From NCBI GenBank assembly GCA_934371135.1, contig CAKRNO010000010.1, positions 1 to 49,379 on the forward strand: a stretch of 49,379 bases of DNA, given 5' to 3'. Each line of letters begins with the position of its first letter. The first letter of the stretch is position 1. The DNA comes from an uncultured Eubacteriales bacterium. Its GTDB lineage: Bacteria; Bacillota; Clostridia; Oscillospirales; CAG-272. Below, piece by piece: positions 31,188 to 39,634 of the stretch. The translations under genes and the position numbers were made by a program. The notes beneath the pieces are model-generated. The model was not told the origin of the DNA, made no database searches, and saw only the letters and a program-made list of their open reading frames with translations.

Positions 31188-32477
31188 ATGAAAAACAAAG
31201 GCATTGCCACCACCTGTGTGCAAGGGGGGTACACCCCGAAAAACGGAGAGCCGAGACAGATCCCGATTGTGCAGAGCACGACCTTCCGCTACGAGACAAG
31301 TGAAGCCATGGGGGATCTCTTTGACCTGAAGGCGAGCGGCTACTTCTATTCCCGCCTGCAGAACCCAACCTGTGACGCGGTCGCCGCAAAAATCGCCGCG
31401 CTTGAGGGCGGCACCGCCGCCATGCTGACCTCCTCCGGGCAGGCAGCCAACTTCTTCGCCGTCTTCAACATTGCGGGCGCCGGTGACCACGTCGTCGCCT
31501 CGGCGCACATTTACGGCGGCACCTTCAACCTTTTCGCCGTCACCATGAAGCGCATGGGGATCGACTTCACTTTCGTCTCCCCGGACGCGACCGACGAGGA
31601 GCTGAACGCCGCTTTCCGCCCGAACACAAAGGCGGTCTTCGGTGAGACGGTCTCCAACCCGTCGCTCACCGTCCTCGACATCGAGCGCTTTGCCCGCGTG
31701 GCGCACGCGCACGGCGTCCCGCTCATCGTGGACAACACATTCGCGACGCCCGTCGGCTGCCGCCCGTTCGACTTCGGCGCGGACATCGTGACCCACTCGA
31801 CCACCAAATATATGGACGGACACGGCTCTGCCGTCGGCGGTGCCCTCGTGGACTCCGGGAAATTCGACTGGATGGCAAACGCCGAGAAATTCCCGGGGCT
31901 GTGCACGCCGGACGAGAGCTATCACGGCATTACCTACGCCCGGGAATTCGGGCAGGCGGGCGCCTATATCACCAAGGCGACGGCGCAGCTCATGCGTGAC
32001 TTCGGCTGTACGCAGTCACCGCAGAGCGCGTTTCTCCTGAACCTCGGGCTGGAAAGCCTGCATCTGCGTATGAAACAGCACTGTGCGAACGCCCTCGCCG
32101 TCGCCACCTTCCTCGAAACGCATCCGAACGTCACCTGGGTGCGTTACCCCGATCTGCCCGGCGACCCCTACCACGCCCTGCAGCAGAAATACCTGCCGGG
32201 CGGCTCCTCCGGGGTCGTGAGTTTCGGCGTGCGCGGCGGTCGCCGCGCGGCAGAGACCTTCATGAAGCACCTGAAGATTGCCGCCATCGAAACGCACGTT
32301 GCGGACGCGCGCACCTGCTGTCTGCACCCCGCGAGTGCGACCCACCGCCAGCTGACGGACGAACAGCTCGTCGCCGCCGGGGTCAGCCCCGACCTGGTGC
32401 GCTACTCCTGCGGGATCGAGGACGCAGACGACCTCATCGCCGACCTGAAAGCCGCGCTCGACGCGGTGGGGGCATGA
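31188..32477 (+). CDS. metY: O-acetylhomoserine sulfhydrylase
   Basis: A 429-residue PLP enzyme of the Cys/Met metabolism family that joins O-acetylhomoserine and sulfide to homocysteine. The PLP lysine is Lys207 in THSTTKYMDGHG; other family motifs are VQSTTFRYET, YSRLQNPTCDAVAAKIAALE, LTSSGQAANFF and VDNTFATP. The ~430-residue length fits the O-acetylhomoserine group better than the shorter cystathionine enzymes. AAAGGAG precedes the ATG. It is under the methionine T-box and lies four bases before metA, which supplies its substrate. Confidence 0.94.
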   Translation: MKNKGIATTCVQGGYTPKNGEPRQIPIVQSTTFRYETSEAMGDLFDLKASGYFYSRLQNPTCDAVAAKIAALEGGTAAMLTSSGQAANFFAVFNIAGAGDHVVASAHIYGGTFNLFAVTMKRMGIDFTFVSPDATDEELNAAFRPNTKAVFGETVSNPSLTVLDIERFARVAHAHGVPLIVDNTFATPVGCRPFDFGADIVTHSTTKYMDGHGSAVGGALVDSGKFDWMANAEKFPGLCTPDESYHGITYAREFGQAGAYITKATAQLMRDFGCTQSPQSAFLLNLGLESLHLRMKQHCANALAVATFLETHPNVTWVRYPDLPGDPYHALQQKYLPGGSSGVVSFGVRGGRRAAETFMKHLKIAAIETHVADARTCCLHPASATHRQLTDEQLVAAGVSPDLVRYSCGIEDADDLIADLKAALDAVGA

Positions 32478-32481
32478 CCCC

Positions 32482-33399
32482 ATGCCGATCAAGATACCGA
32501 ACGGACTGCCGGCGGTACGGACGCTGGAGGACGAAAACATCTTCGTCATGACCGAAACACGCGCCATGACGCAGGATATCCGCCCCTTGAAAATCCTCAT
32601 CCTTAATTTAATGCCCACCAAGATCGACACGGAAACGCAGCTCTGCCGTCTGCTCGGCAACACGCCGCTACAGGTAGAGCCCGAGCTCCTGCACACCGGC
32701 TCGCACATCTCCAAAAACACACCGCCGGAGCATCTCCTCACCTTCTACCGTACCTTTGACGAGGTGCGCGGCAACAACTATGACGGGCTCATCATCACCG
32801 GGGCGCCGGTGGAGCGACTCGCCTTCGACGAGGTGGAATACTGGGAGGAGCTGAAGACCGTCATGGAATGGTCAAAGACCCACGTCTACAGCACGCTCCA
32901 CATCTGCTGGGGTGCGCAGGCGGGGCTGTACTACCATTACGGCATCGACAAAATCCCCCTCCCGAAAAAGCTCTCCGGTGTCTATCCGCACACGGTGGAA
33001 TACAAGCGCTCCATCCTGTTCCGCGGCTTCGACGACGTTTTCTATGTGCCGCACTCCCGCTATACGGGCATCGACCGCGCAGACGTGGAGGCAGTGCCCG
33101 AGCTGCGCATCCTCGCCTCCTCCCCCGAGGCAGGCGTCTTCGCCGTCACCGCAAACCACGGCAGGCAGATCTTCCTCACCGGGCACGCCGAATACGACCC
33201 CGACACCCTGAAAAAGGAATATCTGCGCGACAGCGCCGCAGCCCCCGGGACGCCGGTACCGGAGCACTACTTCCCGGACGGAGACCCGGACCGCGCCCCC
33301 ATCGTCTCATGGCGGTCGGCGGCAAATCTCCTCTTTACCAACTGGCTGAACTACTTCGTCTACCAGTCTACCCCCTACGACATCTCGAGCATCGGATAA
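32482..33399 (+). CDS. metA: Homoserine O-acetyltransferase (MetA type)
   Basis: A 305-residue MetA-family acyltransferase that activates homoserine for methionine synthesis. Catalytic Cys142 lies in LHICWGAQAG, with the His in ANHGRQIFLTGHAEYD. Residue 111 is Glu (GAPVERLAF). In the family Glu111 marks acetyl-CoA use (as in Bacillus cereus MetA), whereas Gly111 marks succinyl-CoA use (as in E. coli), so the product should be O-acetylhomoserine. That fits its partner metY, four bases upstream. The opening MPIKIPNGLPAVRTLEDENI is family-typical. Confidence 0.95.
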   Translation: MPIKIPNGLPAVRTLEDENIFVMTETRAMTQDIRPLKILILNLMPTKIDTETQLCRLLGNTPLQVEPELLHTGSHISKNTPPEHLLTFYRTFDEVRGNNYDGLIITGAPVERLAFDEVEYWEELKTVMEWSKTHVYSTLHICWGAQAGLYYHYGIDKIPLPKKLSGVYPHTVEYKRSILFRGFDDVFYVPHSRYTGIDRADVEAVPELRILASSPEAGVFAVTANHGRQIFLTGHAEYDPDTLKKEYLRDSAAAPGTPVPEHYFPDGDPDRAPIVSWRSAANLLFTNWLNYFVYQSTPYDISSIG

Positions 33400-33404
33400 A
33401 ACGA

Positions 33405-33437
33405 AAAGCGACCGGGAACATCTCCCGGTCGCTTTCT
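33405..33437 (+). terminator. Terminator of the metY-metA operon
   Basis: A perfect 13-bp stem AAAGCGACCGGGA/TCCCGGTCGCTTT with a 5-base loop; the T-run is short. Confidence 0.78.
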
Positions 33438-33543
33438 GTCGGGTACCCCGGCACAGCCGCGGAAAGCAAGGCGAAAAAGAGGAGACGGAGCCCTGACACC
33501 GTCACGAATGTCCCCGCGCTCCGCGCGGGGCGGAGCCGCGCTC

Positions 33544-34401
33544 TTACATGGTTTTTTCCGCACGGCGCACGCGGGCGCAGAAATGCGTCTTGTGCGGATA
33601 GCCGCTGATGCCGAAGGGACCGCGCGGACCGATGATATCCCCGTTCTCTCCGTCGCCGGCGGCGGCGCGGATCACCGTGAGCGCCGCTTTCTCGGGAGAA
33701 TGGGTAAAGAGATATAAAAAGGCGTGCCCGAGGCGGGAGAACAGCGGCTTATGCGCGGTTTTCTCGCTCGATAAAAGATCCGTCGCGGTGATGCCCGGGT
33801 GGACGGCGATGAAAAGCGGCATGGACGCCGTGCGGGTGCGCGCGCGATGCAGGACATAGGCAGAGAGCATCGTCTTGCTCCTGGCATACGCGGCATAGCC
33901 CTCTTTTTTCGGCTCCCGCGAGACGTGCCCGTTCCGATCTACAAGGCTGGTGACAAAAATCATACGACCGCCCGGGGCGATGTACGGCTCCACCGCCTCC
34001 GAGAGGCGGACGGTACCGGTATAATTGACCCCGACGGTCATGGCAAGACCGTCCTGCGTCATCGCCGCACGGGGGTAATACACCCCGGCACAGTGCAGAA
34101 AGACGTCAATCCGGCGTTCCTGCGCCGCAAGACGCGCGGCGAGGGCATCGATTGACGCAAACGAGGCGAGGTCAACGAGTGCATAACGCACATCGGAAAG
34201 CGGATAGCGGGCGCGCAGGCGGTCACACGCGGCGGCGGCACGCGCCTCGTTACGGCACGCAAGCGTCACGGAGGCGCCTAACGCAAGAAACTCACCTGCG
34301 GCGGCAAAGCCGATCCCGCTGTTGCCCCCCGTGATGATAACATTTTTTCCCGTCATCGGGCGTGCATGACGATCCAGCCACCTTTGATACCGCTCTGCCA
34401 T
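33544..34401 (-). CDS. Short-chain dehydrogenase/reductase
   Basis: A 285-residue Rossmann-fold NAD(P)-dependent oxidoreductase. The cofactor motif is ITGGNSGIGFAAAGEF (glycine-rich loop), with HCAGVYYP, the catalytic Ser in IFVTSLVDRNG, and Tyr-x3-Lys in YAAYARSKTML. The layout resembles retinol dehydrogenase/WW-domain oxidoreductase-like SDRs of bacteria; the substrate cannot be deduced. The ATG at 34401 follows GGAGAAG. It has a promoter of its own and lies 80 bp after asnB. Confidence 0.88.
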   Translation of the reverse strand: MAERYQRWLDRHARPMTGKNVIITGGNSGIGFAAAGEFLALGASVTLACRNEARAAAACDRLRARYPLSDVRYALVDLASFASIDALAARLAAQERRIDVFLHCAGVYYPRAAMTQDGLAMTVGVNYTGTVRLSEAVEPYIAPGGRMIFVTSLVDRNGHVSREPKKEGYAAYARSKTMLSAYVLHRARTRTASMPLFIAVHPGITATDLLSSEKTAHKPLFSRLGHAFLYLFTHSPEKAALTVIRAAAGDGENGDIIGPRGPFGISGYPHKTHFCARVRRAEKTM

Positions 34402-34444
34402 AGTGTCTTCTCCGGTCCCCGGGGACTCTCCCCCGTTTTTTACC

Positions 34445-34473
34445 AGTGTAACACAAAACGGCGGCTCCGTCAA
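34445..34473 (-). promoter_or_regulatory. Promoter of the SDR gene
   Basis: On the minus strand TTGACG (34473-34468), a 17-bp spacer and TACACT (34450-34445). Confidence 0.75.
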
Positions 34474-34481
34474 ACATCTTT

Positions 34482-36308
34482 TCAGAGCACGAGCTCCGCC
34501 CGGTACGATGAGAGGAAATAATCAAATTGCAGGAGCCACGCGTACATCTGCGGGCGGGACATGAGCTGACCGAGCCAGGTCACATCGCCCCCTGCCGTGA
34601 GCTCCTCCACGGCACCGCGCCGCAGGAGCGGCGCCAGGGGACTGCCGCGGCGGGACAGGCGCGCGAGGAGCATCTCACGCACGAGCTTCTCATACGCGGG
34701 GTTATGGGTCTTGGGGTACGGGCTCTTTTTCCGATGCAGGATCTCGGGCGGGAGGTAGGACGCCATCGCCGCACGGAGCAGCGACTTCTCCACCCCGTTT
34801 TCAAACTTGTATTTCCACGGCACCCGATAAACATATTCAAGGATGCGATGATCCGAGAACGGCACGCGCACCTCCAGCCCGGACGCCATGCTCATGCGAT
34901 CCTTACGCTCCAGGAGGTTGGTCATAAAGTAATCGACCGAGAGGCGGGTCGCCACACGCGCGGTGCGCTCCTCAAGGGGCTCTCCCGCCTCTGTCGGCAC
35001 TGCCGCAACGGCGCGGTGATACACCTCGGAGAGGTAGGCATAGCCCTCCTCGGCACGGGTCACATCGGCGTTAAACAGTCCGATGCGCGCCCGCGGGTCA
35101 TGCACCCACGGGAAGAAATCGCGCGCGAGCATCTCGGGGCGGTAAAACCAGGGGTACCCGCCGAAGATCTCGTCGGCGCACTCCCCCGAGAGCGCCACGG
35201 TATGCTTTTCCTTGACGCGGGCGCAGAAATAGCGCAGGGACGAGTCGATATCCGCCTGCCCCGGGAAATCCCGTGACAGGACCGCCGGGAGCAGCTCCCG
35301 CGCGACCGTCTCACTGTCGGCGACGAGCACGGTGTGATCCGACCCGATATAGTCCGCCATCAGGCGGGCGTAATCGTCGTCCGCATTCGGCTGGAACAGC
35401 GTTGGGGCGTAGTCATTTCCCTCATACTCAAAGGAATAGGTGGCGAGCCGCTTCCCCTCCCGGCGATACCGCTCTGCCGCGACGGCGCTGACCACGGAGG
35501 AATCCAGCCCTCCGGAGAGAAAACAGCAGAGCGGGACATCCGAGACGAGCTGCCGCCCGATGGCGTCCGTCAGGAGCGCACGGACGTGCTCTACTGTCTC
35601 CTCCCGCCCCTCGGAGTGCGCGCCCGGCGTATAATCCCAGTAACGGCGGCGGTGTACGCCCCCGGCGTCCACCCGCAGGCTCTCACCCGGGAGCAGCTCG
35701 CGGATGTCGCGGAACACGCCGCTCCCCGGCAGGGTGACCGGCGCCAGATACAAAAGCTGCCAGAGCCCCACCGCGTCGATCACCGGGCGCACGCTCGGAT
35801 GCCGGAGCAGCGCCTTCACCTCCGACGCAAACAGGAACTGCCCCTGTACCTCTGTGAAAAAGAAGGGTTTGACCCCGAGACGGTCACGCGCGCAGAAAAG
35901 GCTCCCCTCAAAATCGTCATAGATGGCAAAGGCAAAGATGCCGTTGAGGTGTGAGAGACAATCCTCACCGAAAACGGCGTAGGCGTACACCAGTGCCTCG
36001 GTGTCCGAGTGCGTCCTCGGGGTCACGCCCCGCGCCGCGAGCTCCTGCGTGAGCTCCGCCGTGTTATACAGCTCACCGTTATAGACGATGGTATAGCGCT
36101 TACCGCCGAGGACGACCGTCATCGGCTGTGCTCCGCCGATGATGTCTACAACGGCGAGCCGGTTGTGGTGCATGGCGACATTGGATGAAGAAAAGCCGCC
36201 GGCGGCATCGGGCCCCCGGTGCGCCATAGTGCCGCTCATCCCCTCCACCGCCGACAGCGCCCCGAGCCCGAGCCCCCGCGCGGCGTAAATCCCGCAGATC
36301 GAACACAT
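34482..36308 (-). CDS. asnB: Asparagine synthetase (glutamine-hydrolysing)
   Basis: A 608-residue two-domain enzyme that converts aspartate, glutamine and ATP to asparagine. Cys2 (MCSICGIYA) is the glutaminase nucleophile, so the ATG at 36308 must be the start; GGGAGGGG precedes it. The N-terminal Ntn domain continues with MAHRGPDAAGGF and NRLAVVDI. The synthetase domain has the PP-loop CFLSGGLDSSVVSA at about residue 260 and SGECADEIFGGYPWF. The length is normal. The genome neighbourhood gives no pathway hint beyond the SDR gene downstream. Confidence 0.95.
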   Translation of the reverse strand: MCSICGIYAARGLGLGALSAVEGMSGTMAHRGPDAAGGFSSSNVAMHHNRLAVVDIIGGAQPMTVVLGGKRYTIVYNGELYNTAELTQELAARGVTPRTHSDTEALVYAYAVFGEDCLSHLNGIFAFAIYDDFEGSLFCARDRLGVKPFFFTEVQGQFLFASEVKALLRHPSVRPVIDAVGLWQLLYLAPVTLPGSGVFRDIRELLPGESLRVDAGGVHRRRYWDYTPGAHSEGREETVEHVRALLTDAIGRQLVSDVPLCCFLSGGLDSSVVSAVAAERYRREGKRLATYSFEYEGNDYAPTLFQPNADDDYARLMADYIGSDHTVLVADSETVARELLPAVLSRDFPGQADIDSSLRYFCARVKEKHTVALSGECADEIFGGYPWFYRPEMLARDFFPWVHDPRARIGLFNADVTRAEEGYAYLSEVYHRAVAAVPTEAGEPLEERTARVATRLSVDYFMTNLLERKDRMSMASGLEVRVPFSDHRILEYVYRVPWKYKFENGVEKSLLRAAMASYLPPEILHRKKSPYPKTHNPAYEKLVREMLLARLSRRGSPLAPLLRRGAVEELTAGGDVTWLGQLMSRPQMYAWLLQFDYFLSSYRAELVL

Positions 36309-36349
36309 AATAAGTCCCCTCCCGTATCCTGACCGTCATTCACTTTTTC

Positions 36350-36379
36350 ATTGTATGCGGCGCGGCGCGTTTCAGTCAC
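36350..36379 (-). promoter_or_regulatory. Probable promoter of asnB
   Basis: On the minus strand TACAAT (36355-36350) is clear; the -35 box GTGACT (36379-36374) at 18 bp is weak. Confidence 0.45.
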
Positions 36380-36417
36380 GGAGACAGGCTTCTGCCCGGA
36401 TTTTCTCCGGGGATGAG

Positions 36418-36445
36418 AAAAGCGACGGCGCGCGCCGTCGCTTTT
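36418..36445 (-). terminator. Terminator after the SLOG-protein gene
   Basis: A perfect 12-bp stem AAAAGCGACGGC/GCCGTCGCTTTT with a 4-base loop; T-rich on the minus strand. It ends the CorC-CorC-SLOG operon. Confidence 0.85.
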
Positions 36446-36456
36446 CAGAGAATGGG

Positions 36457-36927
36457 TCATGCCAGGCGGATAATGGGGATGCCGCGTGCCTCCGCCATGC
36501 GGACGGTCTGTGCGGAGCCGCTGTACGGGGAGGTGACATAGGCGACGCAGACGGAGGCGATGGCGACCATCTGCCGGTTGCGCTCCCGCATACAGCCGTC
36601 AAAGTACCGTTCCGAGAGCACGCGCACCTCATCCGCATCACGGAGCTGGCGCTCATAGATGGCACGGTCCCCCGCGCTCCATCGCGCCGCCTGATCCCTG
36701 CACGGGACCATGAGCAAAAGGTGCAGGTCGGGATACTTCTGCCGCAGGGCAAGAACAGTGTCCGCCGCCATGCGGTCAAAGCCGAGGGCACCGCCGGCGC
36801 AAAAGGTGCGGCAACCGTCACTGTACAGTGACTCCACCGTCTCGACGAGACGCCGGCGCAGCCGCCCCTGTTCTGCCTCGGGGATCACCCGATGCCCCGT
36901 GAATATGCATATTCTATCCAAAGTCAA
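36457..36927 (-). CDS. DUF1273/YpsA-type SLOG-domain protein
   Basis: A 156-residue protein of the SLOG (SMF/DprA-LOG) superfamily, closest to the DUF1273/YpsA branch. The N-terminal FTGHRVIPEAE and the nucleotide-binding CAGGALGFDRMAAD are diagnostic, followed by LLLMVPCRDQAARW and AYVTSPYSGS. SLOG proteins bind nucleotides or related ligands, and YpsA affects cell division in some Firmicutes; the role here is unknown. It starts with TTG at 36927, overlapping the CorC stop by four bases (TTGA), so it is translationally coupled to the CorC-type gene, an unusual pairing. Confidence 0.85.
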   Translation of the reverse strand: MTLDRICIFTGHRVIPEAEQGRLRRRLVETVESLYSDGCRTFCAGGALGFDRMAADTVLALRQKYPDLHLLLMVPCRDQAARWSAGDRAIYERQLRDADEVRVLSERYFDGCMRERNRQMVAIASVCVAYVTSPYSGSAQTVRMAEARGIPIIRLA

Positions 36928-38210
36928 TCCTCGTCTTCCTCGGGCGGCGCGACCGTGACGCGCAGGCTGCTCACCAGGTGGTCATGCATCTCCAGCACCG
37001 TCACCGTCAGGCGACCCCAGGTGAAGGTATCTCCGACGTGCGGATCCTCCTCCAGCATCTCGACCGCCCAACCGCCCATGGTCGTATACTCCGATTCAAA
37101 ATTGCGGTCGTCGATCTCCGCTTCCTCAAAGAAGTCGGCAATCGGCGTCATACCGTCCACCACATAAGCAGACTCTGTCAGGGTGCGGATATCCTCCGGC
37201 GGGGTCTTATCATTCTCGTCCCAGATGTCACCGACGATCTGCTCCAGGATGTCCTCCATCGTGACGATCCCCATCGTACCGCCGTATTCGTCCATCACCA
37301 CCGTCATGTGCGCCTGTTTCTCCTGCATCATGGTGAGGACGCTCGGGAGCTTCGTCGTCTTATGCACATACAGCGCCGGCTTGACGAGCGAGCGGAGATC
37401 CGGCTCCCGCGCCGGATCGTTCGCCGCCGCCATCAGATAATGGTTGACGGTCAGGATGCCGACGATGTGGTCAAGGGACTCCTCATAGACCGGCAGACGG
37501 GAGAAGCACGTCTCAAGGCAGGTCGCACGCACCGCATCCGGCGTGTCGTCGAGGTCAATCCCCTCCACCCGGATACGCGGCACGAGGATATCCTCTACCG
37601 TCATCTCCTGGTAATCCATCGCGGAATGGAGCAGTTCCCCCTGGTCTTCATCCACCGCGCCCTCCTCCTCCGCCGTGTCGATCATGACGGAGAGCTCCTG
37701 CTCGGTCACGGCATTGTCCTCGCCCGGGGAGAGGCGCTTAAGCACCGCGTTCACGGCACGGGTGACCAGAAAAGAGAGCGGGAAAAAGATCCACGACACA
37801 ACGCGCAGCGGATATGCCATGAAGCAAGCGTAACCGATGGCGTGCTGTTTGGCGACGATCTTCGGCACAATCTCGCCGAAAATCAAAATAATAATGGTTA
37901 CAATCACGCTGGTGACCGTTGTCACCGTGCCCTCGCCGAGCGAGCTCTTTGCCGCGATAGAGACGGCGAGCATGGTGGCAAAAGCGGAAATCATGTTATT
38001 GACCAGGTTGTTCCCGATGAGGAGCGACGACATGGTCACATCGTAGTGATCGGAAATCTTTTTCGCGAGGCGGGCGCGGCGGCTGCCGTGCTCCGCAAGC
38101 GCCTCCAGGCGCATTTTGTTCAGCGACGTATACGCCATCTCCACCGAGGAGAAAAACGCAGAAAACGCAAGGGCTATAAAAAGCAGGGTCAGTGTAGCGG
38201 CGGTACTCAC
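36924..38210 (-). CDS. CorC/HlyC-type CNNM-CBS membrane protein (second copy)
   Basis: A 428-residue membrane protein. Residues ~1-190 form the CNNM/DUF21 domain with several membrane helices (AFFSSVEMAYTSLNKMRLEA, IFGEIVPKIVAKQ). Two CBS motifs follow at about 205-330 (VPRIRVEGIDLDDTP, MDEYGGTMGIVTMEDILEQI), then a CorC_HlyC domain to the end. Bacterial homologues export or sense magnesium. It starts with GTG at 38210, with GGAGGTG seven bases upstream, overlapping the stop of the first copy by four bases. The two copies are divergent in sequence, so the duplication is old. Confidence 0.92.
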   Translation of the reverse strand: MSTAATLTLLFIALAFSAFFSSVEMAYTSLNKMRLEALAEHGSRRARLAKKISDHYDVTMSSLLIGNNLVNNMISAFATMLAVSIAAKSSLGEGTVTTVTSVIVTIIILIFGEIVPKIVAKQHAIGYACFMAYPLRVVSWIFFPLSFLVTRAVNAVLKRLSPGEDNAVTEQELSVMIDTAEEEGAVDEDQGELLHSAMDYQEMTVEDILVPRIRVEGIDLDDTPDAVRATCLETCFSRLPVYEESLDHIVGILTVNHYLMAAANDPAREPDLRSLVKPALYVHKTTKLPSVLTMMQEKQAHMTVVMDEYGGTMGIVTMEDILEQIVGDIWDENDKTPPEDIRTLTESAYVVDGMTPIADFFEEAEIDDRNFESEYTTMGGWAVEMLEEDPHVGDTFTWGRLTVTVLEMHDHLVSSLRVTVAPPEEDED

Positions 38211-39550
38211 TGTGCGTCACCTCCCTCGTCCTCTGCCGTGGGAGCGGGCGATGTCACGCTGTCGAGCAGCTCGTTCGCAAGTTTCACCTCTATGTAGGCG
38301 AGCTTCCCCTCCTCCGAGACATCCGTCACGGTGACGGTCAGGTCCCGCCAGACAAAGGTGTCGTCCACCTCCGGCGCGTGCCCGAGGTTTTCCAGCACCC
38401 AGGCGTTGACCGTCTTGACGCGGCTCATATTGACCTTGCCGTGGTACGACATATCGCGGAACATCTCCCCCATGGTGCAATCGGCGCTGACGCGGAAATA
38501 GTTGCCGCCCAGCTTCATAAAGCGGTCGTTGACAACGTCGTCCTCGTCATAGATCTCACCGACCAGCTCCTCGAGAAAATCCTCGACGGTCACGAGACCC
38601 TGCGTGTGCCCCGTCTCGGGGTCGCGCACAATCGCCATCGTGACCTTTTCGCGGCTCATCTCCTCGAGCAGCTCATGGATCGGCTTGTCAAGGGTGGTAT
38701 AAAACGGTGCGGAGCAGAGCTGCTTGAGCGTCAGGCGTTCCCCCCGCAGATGTGCCTTCAGGTAACTCTTGACCTGCAAAACACCGATGATATGATCCAG
38801 ATCGTTTTCATAGACCGGGAACCGGGAATGCTTGTTTTCCCCGGCAATTTCCATAATGGTATCGTAGGTGGCACCGAGCTTGATCCCGACCACGTCCTCG
38901 CGGAGCGTGATGACGTCGGCAACCGTCGTCTCGGAAAACTCCAGCGCAGACTGCAACAGATCCTCCTGATCCTCGTCGAGCGTCCCCGCCTCCTCGGCGT
39001 CCTCAAACATAGCGGACAGCTCCTCCTCCGTCACGGTGGGCTCCGTCTTCGCCCCGGTGATGCGCCGGGTCAGCTCCCCGATCCCGCCGAACAACAGAAC
39101 CAACGGACGCATAAGGATCTGGAGCACCCGCAGAATCGGCGCCGAAATACAGGCGAACCGATCGGCATACACGAGGGCAAAGCTCTTGGGCATCATCTCG
39201 CCGAACAGGAAGACAATCGCCGTCGTCACCACGGTGACAATCAGCGTGACCGTCCCGTCCGCGATACGCCCCTCCCGAATCGCCCGGTCGAAGAGCCGGA
39301 AAGAAAATACGGTGGCAATCGATGCGCCGGCGACATTGACGATGTTGTTCCCGATGAGAATCGTCGTCAATGTCTCGTCAAACTTTTCCGTGAGGCGCAG
39401 GGCGGTCTTCGCCCCCCGCCGCCCCTCCTCGGCGTACGCACGCAGACGGATCTTGTTCGACGCCGCCATCGCGTTTTCCGACGCGGAAAAGAAAGCACTG
39501 CAAACCAGCATAATGACATACGCAAGCAGTAACCACCAACTGGGGTCCAT
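38207..39550 (-). CDS. CorC/HlyC-type CNNM-CBS membrane protein (first copy)
   Basis: A 447-residue protein with the same order of domains as the next gene: CNNM/DUF21 membrane domain (CSAFFSASENAMAASNKIRL, FLFGEMMPKSFAL), paired CBS motifs (ITLREDVVGIKLGATYD, GHTQGLVTVEDFLEELVGEI) and a C-terminal CorC_HlyC domain. It may transport Mg2+ or Co2+ or form a heteromer with the second copy; this is inference. The start is uncertain: ATG 39550 lies 13 bases from GGAG and GTG 39562 only one base from it. I use 39550, which begins just ahead of the first helix. Confidence 0.9.
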   Translation of the reverse strand: MDPSWWLLLAYVIMLVCSAFFSASENAMAASNKIRLRAYAEEGRRGAKTALRLTEKFDETLTTILIGNNIVNVAGASIATVFSFRLFDRAIREGRIADGTVTLIVTVVTTAIVFLFGEMMPKSFALVYADRFACISAPILRVLQILMRPLVLLFGGIGELTRRITGAKTEPTVTEEELSAMFEDAEEAGTLDEDQEDLLQSALEFSETTVADVITLREDVVGIKLGATYDTIMEIAGENKHSRFPVYENDLDHIIGVLQVKSYLKAHLRGERLTLKQLCSAPFYTTLDKPIHELLEEMSREKVTMAIVRDPETGHTQGLVTVEDFLEELVGEIYDEDDVVNDRFMKLGGNYFRVSADCTMGEMFRDMSYHGKVNMSRVKTVNAWVLENLGHAPEVDDTFVWRDLTVTVTDVSEEGKLAYIEVKLANELLDSVTSPAPTAEDEGGDAQ

Positions 39551-39580
39551 GAAAAAAACCACACTCCTTTATTCGTGAAG

Positions 39581-39596
39581 CTATATTAAAATATAG
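39581..39596. promoter_or_regulatory. AT-rich 16-bp dyad just downstream of the CorC operon promoter
   Basis: CTATATT-AA-AATATAG is a perfect dyad in a GC-rich surrounding. It lies about 10 bp after the -10 box, at the expected transcription start, where a repressor would block initiation. Confidence 0.45.
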
Positions 39597-39605
39597 TTAA
39601 TGAGA

Positions 39606-39634
39606 ATTATACCACGCATTTCAGATGATGTCAA
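39606..39634 (-). promoter_or_regulatory. Consensus promoter of the CorC-CorC-SLOG operon
   Basis: On the minus strand TTGACA (39634-39629), a 17-bp spacer and TATAAT (39611-39606). The -35 box lies inside the last codons of the upstream SpoVB-like gene. Confidence 0.93.
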
